This document shows, piece after piece, positions 7,081-13,446 of a stretch of 13,446 bases of DNA (positions within the stretch are counted from its first letter, which is position 1; every line of letters starts with the position of its first letter). Made by a program: the position numbers and the translations under genes. The notes below the pieces were generated by a model that was not told where the DNA came from, did no database searches, and was given only the letters and a program-made list of their open reading frames with translations. The DNA is from Candidatus Methanoperedentaceae archaeon. GTDB lineage: Archaea > Halobacteriota > Methanosarcinia > Methanosarcinales > Methanoperedenaceae. Location of the stretch: contig DAHXMQ010000222.1 of assembly GCA_027371625.1 (NCBI GenBank), positions 1 through 13,446 on the forward strand, given 5' to 3'.

Positions 7081-7746
7081 TTAGGGTTTTGCAACAACAA
7101 TCTCTCCAAGCAAGCCAAATAATTTTGTTTTTTCTTTGCTTCTTATAGAATATCCAGCATCCTTTATTGATTGTTCAACATAAATGGGTCTGCAATCAGC
7201 ATATTTTGGAAAATTTTTATGGAGCCATTCGTATAATTTTAACAATATAGATTCTCCATCTTCTTTTGACATGCTTACAACACCAAGCCTCCCATTTGGT
7301 TTTAATACCCTTTTAATTTCTTTAAGAACCACAGGAATTTCCGGTGTATCAAATAATTCAAGAGCAAAACTCATAAAAACTGCATCAAACATCTCGTTTT
7401 CATAAGGCATACTCATTGCATCTCCACGATATAATTCTACTCTCTCTGTAAGTCCTGCTTTTTCCAACCTTTCTCTTGTTATTTCTAACATTCCTGAGGA
7501 GATATCAATGCCATAAGCTTTACCAGTTTTTCCAACCCTCCTTGCCATATCTTCCAAACAATGACCTGTTCCAAAACCAACTTCAAGAACGGTCTCTCCT
7601 TCTTTAACATTTAATTGCTCTAATGCCCTGCCCCGAACATCTCTTTCAAATGGTCCTTCAAAGTAATCGTAAAACCTGCTAATTCTATCATAGCTAGTTT
7701 TGGCTTCTTCCTTTGTTCTATACACTCTCAATATTTTTTTGCTCAT
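7081..7746 (-). CDS. Class I SAM-dependent methyltransferase (UbiE/Methyltransf_11-like)
   Basis: A 221-residue Rossmann methyltransferase. Motif I is LEVGFGTG (54-61), the acidic residue closing strand 2 is D81 (GIDISSGML), and GDAMSMPY (108-115) forms the adenine-side motif. The post-motif FDAVFMSFALELF and the KEIKRVLKPNGRL segment are typical of UbiE/COQ5-like enzymes that methylate small molecules or quinones. The acceptor is unknown. The gene is distinctly AT-rich: hand counting 7201-7440 gives about 32% G+C, against 50-55% in sampled parts of the molybdoenzyme gene. That suggests acquisition from elsewhere. There is no Shine-Dalgarno before the ATG, and the TATA box at 7768-7776 places transcription start at the ATG itself, so the mRNA is probably leaderless. 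Confidence 0.9.
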   Translation of the reverse strand: MSKKILRVYRTKEEAKTSYDRISRFYDYFEGPFERDVRGRALEQLNVKEGETVLEVGFGTGHCLEDMARRVGKTGKAYGIDISSGMLEITRERLEKAGLTERVELYRGDAMSMPYENEMFDAVFMSFALELFDTPEIPVVLKEIKRVLKPNGRLGVVSMSKEDGESILLKLYEWLHKNFPKYADCRPIYVEQSIKDAGYSIRSKEKTKLFGLLGEIVVAKP

Positions 7747-7767
7747 GCTAAAATGAATTAGTAATTA

Positions 7768-7776
7768 TTATATTTA
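7768..7776 (-). promoter_or_regulatory. TATA box for the methyltransferase gene
   Basis: The minus strand reads AAATATAAT about 26 bp before the ATG at 7746. With that spacing, transcription would start on or beside the initiation codon, which agrees with the missing ribosome-binding site. Confidence 0.5.
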
Positions 7777-7786
7777 GCATTTCAAG

Positions 7787-8038
7787 TTATTTCCTTTCGG
7801 CAACGAGGTTATAAACAAAAGCAATAATAGCCCCTCCAATCGCACCATCGAAAAATCCCCATATCGCTCCTATAATACCTCCTAAAAATGACGGTGCAAA
7901 GCCAATATAGAGAGATGATATCACCTCAACGATTTTTGTTCCCCAGCCAAATACGGACACCCAGCCGAGAAAAAGCATCCCTAATCCCCATGAAACACCA
8001 AGTCCAACAGCCAGGGCTTTTACATTTAGTTTTTCCAT
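7787..8038 (-). CDS. Small two-helix membrane protein (holin-like, archaeal 'bacteriophage holin' type)
   Basis: An 83-residue protein from the ATG at 8038. A GTG six bases upstream is in frame but overlaps the ribosome site GGAGAGGTGA, so the ATG is preferred. Two hydrophobic segments are visible: residues about 8-33 (counted from the ATG), beginning ALAVGLGVSWGLGMLFL, and about 44-78, with GGIIGAIWGFFDGAIGGAII. Both are rich in Gly spaced for helix packing. The pattern LNVKALAVGLGVSWGLG resembles short archaeal proteins that databases label bacteriophage holin, but no phage genes are nearby and lysis is not implied. A small membrane channel or stress-related protein is equally possible. The methyltransferase downstream, 40 bp away on the same strand, has its own promoter. 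Confidence 0.75.
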   Translation of the reverse strand: MEKLNVKALAVGLGVSWGLGMLFLGWVSVFGWGTKIVEVISSLYIGFAPSFLGGIIGAIWGFFDGAIGGAIIAFVYNLVAERK

Positions 8039-8073
8039 GCTCACCTCTCCTTATTTTCATTAGTCTGAAAGCT

Positions 8074-8081
8074 CATATAAC
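8074..8081 (-). promoter_or_regulatory. TATA box for the holin-like gene
   Basis: On the minus strand GAAAG is followed by TTATATG, reading as BRE plus TATA. The predicted start near 8052 leaves a leader of about 14 nt holding the Shine-Dalgarno before the ATG at 8038. Confidence 0.45.
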
Positions 8082-8149
8082 TTTCTATTATTTGGGTAAT
8101 TATTTATTCAGTTAATGTTATTAGACTCAATGTCAGATAAATCTCTACA

Positions 8150-9295
8150 TTGATAGTGGTGCAAAATATCGTGAATTCAAGAAAGCTACAGAATATAGTT
8201 CCCTTTTTGATGTTGATACTGGGAATTTACATTTTATCTCTTGGCATAGTATCAGTGATATTTGGCAGAACGTTACTTGAAACTGTATCTTTTTTCCAGC
8301 TTCATGTTGGTGGAACTGCTTCGATTTTCACAGGTATATTTATGATCCTTCTTGGAAACGGGTTAAGGGCAAGAACAAGAATAAGCTGGTATATTGCTAT
8401 ATTTTTGATACTGGCATCGTTACTTTCAATACTTGTCAGGGTCAGGGGATTCAGCCTGGTTTATCTTGATGCAATTGGAATAAGCGCCGATATTTTAATG
8501 TTATCCTTATTGCTAAAATACCGGAAAGAGTACATCTTCCCGTCAAGAATAATTTACTTACCGGTAGAAGCAAAACTGGCACTGGCTGCAATATCGGTAG
8601 CCGTGATATACGGAGTTGCAGGAACGCTGTTCCTGGGAAATCAGTTCAATCCTCCCGTACATGATCTCTACACTGCCGTCTATTATACTTTTGTTGTACT
8701 GACCACGACAGGGTTTGGAGATATTTTGCCTGTGACTGATACGGCTCGGTTATTTACGGTATCTGTTTCTGTGCTGGGCATCGCTTCGTTCCTTGGGGCG
8801 ATGACAACATTTGTAGGACCTGTGCTGCAGCAAAGAATGAGTAAAGTGGTGAATGTTATGGAAAGTATGGAATTTACTGGATTTGGAGACCATTCCATTG
8901 TATGTGGATATACTCCACTGTGTTCTGAATTTTTGAAAAGCATGAAATCTATGAATATCCCGATAGTGATAATTGTCAGGGACATGGAACTTGCAACCGC
9001 TTTGAAAAATGAAGGGTATATAGTATATCGGGAGCATGCGGACAACATAGATGTATTGCGAGAGGTAGGGTTGAAAAAGGCAAAACATGTCTATATCTGT
9101 TCCCCGGATGATGGATATAATCTGCTGGTCGCTTTAACGATTCAAAAATTCAAAAAGCAGGAGCACCTGAAGTGCAAGGTTACTGCGATTGTCAACTCTT
9201 CTAAGAATGCAGAGAAGTTAGAAGATTTCTGCGACGAGATAATTGACGCGTCCCGTGTACTGAATGATTACATCTTGAAAATCAAGCAAGATTAG
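8150..9295 (+). CDS. Potassium channel with C-terminal RCK/TrkA-N domain
   Basis: A 381-residue membrane protein. Four hydrophobic segments (about 17-39, 49-68, 79-97, 106-122) precede an ion-channel module: helix about 141-162, pore loop with the selectivity filter TTTGFGD (185-191), and helix about 201-226. A cytosolic RCK (TrkA-N-type) domain from about 247 to the end should gate the channel by ligand or ion binding. Its nucleotide loop is degenerate: after HSIVCGY the usual second Gly is replaced (TPLC), so NAD binding may be lost. The start is uncertain. TTG 8150, GTG 8156 and GTG 8159 are all in frame and none has a clear ribosome site; an AT-rich TATA-like run lies near 8098-8108. The antiporter follows after 31 bp, fitting a shared role in cation balance. 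Confidence 0.9.
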   Translation: MIVVQNIVNSRKLQNIVPFLMLILGIYILSLGIVSVIFGRTLLETVSFFQLHVGGTASIFTGIFMILLGNGLRARTRISWYIAIFLILASLLSILVRVRGFSLVYLDAIGISADILMLSLLLKYRKEYIFPSRIIYLPVEAKLALAAISVAVIYGVAGTLFLGNQFNPPVHDLYTAVYYTFVVLTTTGFGDILPVTDTARLFTVSVSVLGIASFLGAMTTFVGPVLQQRMSKVVNVMESMEFTGFGDHSIVCGYTPLCSEFLKSMKSMNIPIVIIVRDMELATALKNEGYIVYREHADNIDVLREVGLKKAKHVYICSPDDGYNLLVALTIQKFKKQEHLKCKVTAIVNSSKNAEKLEDFCDEIIDASRVLNDYILKIKQD

Positions 9296-9326
9296 GTTAG
9301 ATAAACTGTGAAAAAATCTGATACAG

Positions 9327-10877
9327 ATGAACCCAGAGAGCACCTTCATAGAACTCTTCATTGCGGCTATTACTGTTGCGATCGTAGTGCGCAGGCTGCA
9401 CATTCCATATACGGTCGGGCTGGTACTTGCCGGTCTCCTGATAGGCTTACTGCACCTTCTCCAGGCACCCCTTCTCACGAAAGAGCTGCTCTTTTCCATT
9501 TTCCTGCCTGGACTTCTATTCGAAGCCGCATTCCACATTGAATTCAAGGATTTCTCTAAGAACCGGGTAGCTATCGTTACGCTGGCTATACCCGGTGTCA
9601 TAGCCGCGACCGCGCTCACGGCGATTATCCTGACGCCAGTTGCAAACACTCTACACTTTGCCCGGGGCTTCACATGGCAGTATGCACTCGTTTTCGGCGC
9701 GCTGATCTCAGCAACCGATCCAATCGCAGTCCTGGCGATTTTCAGGACACTCGGCATCCCGAAGCGCCTTGCAGTACTGCTGGACGGTGAGAGCCTTCTA
9801 AACGATGGCACTGCGATTGTTTTCTTTACCCTCAGTCTATTGCTTGTATCTGAAAACAGTATTACGCCGCAAGGTCTCGCTTTCAATTTCATCACGATTG
9901 TCGGGGGAGGCGCGCTCATCGGCACCATAATCGGCATCATTGTTTCCCAGGTTATCAAACATGTTGATGACCCGATGATAGAGATTACCCTCACAACGGT
10001 CGCAGCCTACGGGTCTTTCGTGCTGGCAGATCAGTTTAATTATTCGGGAGTGATTGCCACGGTTGCGGCTGGGCTGCTCTGCGGTAACTATGCAGGACGC
10101 ACCGGCATGTCGCCTTCCACCCGCATAGCCGTAGAGACGTTCTGGGGATACGTGGCTTTTGCGCTCAATTCAATAGTCTTTCTGCTTATTGGTTTACAGG
10201 TACATCTGGATACATTGCTCGCTTCCTGGCAGTTGATCCTGGTCGCCTATTTCGTAGTTCTTATGGCAAGAGGTCTTATCGTCATGGGTACGTCTTCGTT
10301 CCTGAGCCTGACACGCGAAAAGATTCCCCGCTCGTGGAGTGCAGTTCTGATATGGGGCGGCATGCGTGGCGGTCTCCCGATGGTGCTTGCCCTCAGTCTT
10401 GCACCTGCTTTTCCATTTCGTGATTTACTTATTACGATGACATTCGGTGTTGTCATTCTTTCCATTCTCATCCAGGGGCTGACGATGACATCACTTCTAC
10501 AGCGGTTGAGAATCGTGTTTGGATTCAAGGAACATGCAGCCTACGAGTTAATACGCGGTCAATTGCAGGCAACCAGTGCCGCACTGGCTGAACTTGACCG
10601 TATGTCGCATATCCATTTTGTAAACGCTGATGTACTTTCAACCCTCAGGCAGGAGTATGCCGACAGGGTTCACAATGCTGAGCATAAGCTCGATGAGTTA
10701 CATCTTGAAAAAAAGCAACTCGGTTATGAAGAGACCCGCTTGGCGCGTCGTCACCTTATCCTCGTGGAAAAGGACGAGGTTAACGACGCTTTCTATAAGG
10801 GCATCATCAGCCAAGAAATTCGCGAGAAGTTGCTCGCAGATATTGATGCACGGTTATTGGAGCTTGAATCCACATGA
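9327..10877 (+). CDS. CPA1-type Na+/H+ (cation/proton) antiporter
   Basis: A 516-residue transporter that exchanges Na+ (or K+) for H+ across the cytoplasmic membrane. About 12 membrane helices occupy residues 5-395. Family motifs are SATDPIAV (T130, D131, P132), ESLLNDG (155-161, with the ion-binding N159-D160 pair) and a later GGMRGGLPMVLAL segment containing the conserved Arg. Residues about 396-516 form a soluble, highly charged, helical tail (LRQEYADRVHNAEHKLDELHLE), probably cytosolic and regulatory, as in NhaP/NHE-like proteins. The ATG at 9327 is the first possible start after an in-frame stop; its ribosome site is weak. The last codons overlap the start of the DUF190 gene by four bases, so the two are probably translated together. 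Ion preference cannot be read from the sequence. Confidence 0.93.
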   Translation: MNPESTFIELFIAAITVAIVVRRLHIPYTVGLVLAGLLIGLLHLLQAPLLTKELLFSIFLPGLLFEAAFHIEFKDFSKNRVAIVTLAIPGVIAATALTAIILTPVANTLHFARGFTWQYALVFGALISATDPIAVLAIFRTLGIPKRLAVLLDGESLLNDGTAIVFFTLSLLLVSENSITPQGLAFNFITIVGGGALIGTIIGIIVSQVIKHVDDPMIEITLTTVAAYGSFVLADQFNYSGVIATVAAGLLCGNYAGRTGMSPSTRIAVETFWGYVAFALNSIVFLLIGLQVHLDTLLASWQLILVAYFVVLMARGLIVMGTSSFLSLTREKIPRSWSAVLIWGGMRGGLPMVLALSLAPAFPFRDLLITMTFGVVILSILIQGLTMTSLLQRLRIVFGFKEHAAYELIRGQLQATSAALAELDRMSHIHFVNADVLSTLRQEYADRVHNAEHKLDELHLEKKQLGYEETRLARRHLILVEKDEVNDAFYKGIISQEIREKLLADIDARLLELEST

Positions 10878-11065
10878 ATGGATACGGGAAAAAAAGTCAA
10901 CTGCGCTCTGCAAGTGTGCTACGCCTTTCCACGGATTTGCCAATCTTGATTGAAGTTGTGGAATCTGAGAACAAAATTCAGGCAGTGTTGCCTGAAATCA
11001 AGAACATGGTAAAGGAAGGATTAATTACTTTGGAAAAGATTACAATAATAAAACACGAAGGTTAA
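10874..11065 (+). CDS. Short DUF190 (PII-like) protein, N-terminally truncated
   Basis: A 63-residue protein matching the second half of DUF190: GYGKKSQLRSASVLRLSTDL, then PILIEVVESENKIQAVLPEI, then KNMVKEGLITLEKITII. DUF190 proteins are normally about 100-115 residues, have a PII/GlnB-like fold and commonly accompany transporters such as the fluoride channel CrcB/FluC. The N-terminal half, with the first beta-alpha unit, is missing. The reading frame is closed by a TGA at 10865-10867, nine bases before the ATG, so it cannot be recovered by an upstream start. The ATGA overlap with the antiporter stop suggests coupled expression and possible regulation of that transporter. It may be a functional half-domain, a decaying gene or a product of deletion; I cannot decide which. 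Confidence 0.72.
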   Translation: MNGYGKKSQLRSASVLRLSTDLPILIEVVESENKIQAVLPEIKNMVKEGLITLEKITIIKHEG

Positions 11066-11085
11066 ATTATCCGAGGGTGTATATA

Positions 11086-12411
11086 ATGACCGACACTACA
11101 AAACGCAGCGAAGGGCTCAGTACTTTTGCAGCCATCGCATTTGCCGTGGGGACGATGATAGGGGCAGGGGTTTTCGTACTCAGCGGTCTGGTCATTGAAG
11201 TAGCAGGGTCATCAGCCGTCCTGTCGTATCTGATATGCGGCATCGTGGTCACCTTCTCGGGATTATCCTATGCAGCACTTGCCAGCATATTTCCTGAGGA
11301 TGGGGGTGGGTACCTTTTTGCCAGAAGGATGCTCGGCGACTATCCAGGATTTCTTGCAGGCTGGGCTATGTACGTGAGTACATTGATCGGAACGGCATTC
11401 GTTCTTCTGGGTTTTGGGATATATCTTAATCTCCTGCTGGGAATAAACCTCGACCCGAGACTTGGTGCCATAGCTGCCGTGATCCTGCTCACAGCCCTTA
11501 ACCTCAGGGGGCTGTCTGAAGCAGGGAAACTTGAAGTCGGTCTTGTTGTTACCAAGGTCGCAATCCTCATCCTGCTTGTGATTGCAGGGTTAATTCACAT
11601 TCAGCATACCAGCTTTATGCCGTTCATTCCCCATGTAGCAGGTGGAGTTGTTGAAGGGATAACGATGGTCTTCTTTGCCTATATAGGTTTTCAGGTGGTC
11701 AGCCAGATGGGTGGTGAGATCAAGGAATCGAGCAAGGCAGTCCCTACGGCAATTCTTGCATCCATCGGCATCGTTGCTGCGATATATGTAGGGGTGATTA
11801 TTGCACTCATTTCTGTGAACCTGCCTTCCTACGGTCAAAAAAGCGTGTTCGATGCCGCGGTGATACTGCTCGGCACATACGGGGGCTACCTTGTGGCATT
11901 TGCTGCGACGATCTCCACCCTGTCATCAGCAAATGCCAGTGTCGTCGGCGCATCAAGGATCACACTGGAAATGGCAAGTGAAAAGCAAATCCCCGGAAGG
12001 TTTGCAAGACTTGTCAACGACCAACCTATCAATTCCATACTCCTCGGTTCGGCAATTACTACAGTGCTTATAGCCTACGGAAATCTGGACTTTATCGTGA
12101 ATCTCACGAACGCCGCAATGCTCAGTACGATGTTTCTCGTGAATATAAGTGCCTTCAGGCTGGTCAAGAGAGAGAGCCTGGTGCCGCCGGAGAAAAGCTA
12201 TTTTAAAGTTCCTTTTGGCAGGCTCTTTCCTGCGCTCGGCGCAATTTCCTGTGTCCTGCTGATACTAACCCTCCCTCCGGCAACCGTACTTATGGGCATC
12301 GCTGGTCTGTTTCTTGGTTCGGTTTTTTATGTTCTTGAAGATACACCCGAAGGACGAATGGCGATTAAGGAGATTAGAAGTTTGCTCAGGCGTCCTGTCG
12401 GTGATAACTAA
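11086..12411 (+). CDS. APC-superfamily amino-acid permease
   Basis: A 441-residue secondary transporter with about 12 membrane helices, starting at the ATG 11086. A GTG at 11077 is in frame, but it overlaps the Shine-Dalgarno GAGGGTG (11073-11079), which is correctly spaced for the ATG. The first helix has the unwound substrate-binding motif of the family, GTMIGAGVFVLSG. Other signs are FPEDGGGYLFARRMLG after helix 2, FFAYIGFQVVSQMGGEIKES around helix 6 and SSANASVVGASRITLEMA in the helix 8 region. It should import amino acids or amines by proton or sodium coupling; the substrate is not predictable. It follows DUF190 by 20 bp and is probably the last gene of the transport cluster, ending at a T-rich tract. 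Confidence 0.92.
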   Translation: MTDTTKRSEGLSTFAAIAFAVGTMIGAGVFVLSGLVIEVAGSSAVLSYLICGIVVTFSGLSYAALASIFPEDGGGYLFARRMLGDYPGFLAGWAMYVSTLIGTAFVLLGFGIYLNLLLGINLDPRLGAIAAVILLTALNLRGLSEAGKLEVGLVVTKVAILILLVIAGLIHIQHTSFMPFIPHVAGGVVEGITMVFFAYIGFQVVSQMGGEIKESSKAVPTAILASIGIVAAIYVGVIIALISVNLPSYGQKSVFDAAVILLGTYGGYLVAFAATISTLSSANASVVGASRITLEMASEKQIPGRFARLVNDQPINSILLGSAITTVLIAYGNLDFIVNLTNAAMLSTMFLVNISAFRLVKRESLVPPEKSYFKVPFGRLFPALGAISCVLLILTLPPATVLMGIAGLFLGSVFYVLEDTPEGRMAIKEIRSLLRRPVGDN

Positions 12412-12438
12412 GCCGAATAATACAGCGTCTCCTCGGAA

Positions 12439-12448
12439 TTTTGTTTTT
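12439..12448 (+). terminator. T-rich archaeal terminator after the permease gene
   Basis: TTTTGTTTTT lies 28 bases after the permease stop codon, with no strong hairpin before it. Oligo-T tracts of this kind are typical archaeal termination signals. It overlaps the last codon and stop of the convergent Vms1-like gene. Confidence 0.5.
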
Positions 12449-13446
12449 ATCTCTTGAAGCGCAGCAAACCACCCACACCGCCGAGGTCCTGCAATATCGA
12501 GTTGCCATCAACGAACTCAACCTTTGTGCCTGTTCGCTCAGCGAACTCGATGATCTCTTCTATAACATCGACATCAGCCACTCTGCCGCTGCAGTTTGGA
12601 CATTGATGCTTTATGCCTGAATCGAACAGTTGGCATTTCTCACATATCCACCCCCTCAGTTTATAACCATTGCTCACCAGTAGCAACTCCATATGACCGT
12701 CTTTCACCGCATCAATTATTTCTTCAAGACCATAGACTGCAAGCCCATGCTTCAGTATTTCTTCCTTTAACCGAGCCACGTTCTTTGAAGCTGTCTCTTT
12801 TTCATTTTCAATGATTATTTCCTCAGCCTTCGAAATAAGGTACGAATCGGCTTCATCAAAATCCACATCGATCAAATCCAGGATTTCGTACTTAAGCTCG
12901 TTTGGCAGAAAATCTTTGAGCATCATCTTTGCATTGCCAGGACCAGCTATGATTATCTTGACAACATTATCTTTCGAAAATAATCTTACCATCTCCTCCG
13001 AGACCTCCTTCAGAAACTGCTCTATTGCGCCACGTCTTAATCTCTGGAAACGAGCCTGTGACATCCCGCCTTTTTTATGCTTCTTCATAATGTCTTCTGC
13101 AATTTTATCTTTGTCCTCAATCCTGCCAGAGGAAACGACGTATATCCTTGCCCTGTGGTTATCCAGAATTACCAGTCCGAATGTTTCATAGTCTTCTACC
13201 AGTTTTGCCAGTGGTCGGATATACGGCGACGCATCCACAACCAGCAGGTCTTCAAGCGGCATAGCAAGTTTGTACGCACTAAAAAGTTCATGTTCATTCG
13301 ATGCGAATATCGCAAGCCCTTTCTGTCCATGTTCCCTATAGTTCATATGCAGATAGTTCTCTATATTCTGCATTGTTTTATCGAAATTCCCTAACAATTC
13401 ACTGTTTCCTTTTAACACTGACCTGCAAGCCTTCTTCCGCTTTTCA
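12447..13446 (-). CDS. Vms1/Ankzf1-like (eRF1-fold) peptidyl-tRNA hydrolase, 5' end beyond the window
   Basis: At least 323 residues from an in-frame GTG at 13416-13418. The frame stays open to the right edge, and the usual N-terminal strand region of this family seems to lie outside, so the gene is probably partial here. The core (from about 33, GLAIFASNEHELF) has the eRF1 domain-2-like strand LVILDNHRARIYVV. Next comes the loop KKHKKGGMSQARFQRLR (112-128), which aligns with the release-factor loop but has Gln two positions later than GGQ. The C-terminal pelota-like domain carries a zinc ribbon: C259, C262, C273, C276. Such proteins are thought to cleave peptidyl-tRNA on stalled ribosomes, unlike codon-reading aRF1. 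Acidic and helical segments (190-225) link the two parts. Residue numbers count from the GTG. Confidence 0.85.
   Translation of the reverse strand, partial: EKRKKACRSVLKGNSELLGNFDKTMQNIENYLHMNYREHGQKGLAIFASNEHELFSAYKLAMPLEDLLVVDASPYIRPLAKLVEDYETFGLVILDNHRARIYVVSSGRIEDKDKIAEDIMKKHKKGGMSQARFQRLRRGAIEQFLKEVSEEMVRLFSKDNVVKIIIAGPGNAKMMLKDFLPNELKYEILDLIDVDFDEADSYLISKAEEIIIENEKETASKNVARLKEEILKHGLAVYGLEEIIDAVKDGHMELLLVSNGYKLRGWICEKCQLFDSGIKHQCPNCSGRVADVDVIEEIIEFAERTGTKVEFVDGNSILQDLGGVGGLLRFKR

Noticed and set aside
7787..8038. Prophage remnant suggested by the holin-like protein
   Set aside because: No lysin, integrase, structural or packaging gene is nearby; the holin label rests only on a short two-helix pattern.
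9218..9994. A 258-codon open frame on the minus strand
   Set aside because: It lies almost wholly antisense to the antiporter gene, its translation is Ser/Ile/Arg-rich without a recognisable domain, and the plus-strand frame has clear family motifs. It is a codon-bias shadow.
10700..10873. The missing first half of DUF190 in the frame upstream of 10874
   Set aside because: The frame is interrupted by TGA at 10865-10867, and the overlapping antiporter tail reads as a normal charged helix, so a simple longer DUF190 is not present.

Overview
The window is most likely from an archaeon, by inference. The C-terminal gene is an eRF1/Vms1-type factor with a zinc ribbon. Small zinc-ribbon and orphan genes are frequent. 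Upstream regions carry archaeal BRE/TATA-like elements about 25 bp ahead of plausible transcription starts rather than bacterial -35/-10 pairs, and one gene looks leaderless. The molybdoenzyme resembles archaeal NarG-type enzymes. A methane- or sulfur-cycle euryarchaeon such as the Methanoperedens or Archaeoglobales groups would fit, but this cannot be settled from the sequence alone. No rRNA, tRNA, CRISPR array, transposase or phage module was seen, and no gene-free stretch exceeds 300 bases.

Left part (1-6200): a universal stress protein is followed by a convergent ten-helix TDT/SLAC1-type anion transporter. Divergent from the transporter, across a short promoter region, is a tight three-gene operon for a type II DMSO-reductase-family complex: an alpha Mo-bisPGD subunit with NarG-like FS0 ligands, a beta four-cluster Fe-S subunit and a gamma heme-b subunit of the ethylbenzene/DMS dehydrogenase family. 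None of the three shows an export signal, and no NarI membrane anchor or NarJ/TorD-type chaperone is encoded here. Electrons would pass between the Mo site and heme b through the alpha and beta Fe-S clusters. The substrate (nitrate, another oxyanion, or an oxidised organic or sulfur compound) is not determined.

Middle part (6200-8150): four small genes, partly AT-rich, comprise an unrecognised 130-residue protein, a small zinc-ribbon protein, a class I SAM methyltransferase and a two-helix holin-like membrane protein. Several have recognisable archaeal promoters. This stretch looks accessory.

Right part (8150-12411): a co-directional ion and solute transport cluster encodes a K+ channel with a C-terminal RCK/TrkA-N domain, a CPA1-type Na+/H+ antiporter, an N-terminally shortened DUF190 (PII-like) protein overlapping the antiporter stop codon, and an APC-family amino-acid permease. 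Together they suggest control of cation balance, pH and osmotic state, with DUF190 a possible regulator. The cluster ends at a T-rich terminator facing a convergent Vms1/eRF1-like gene that runs off the right edge.
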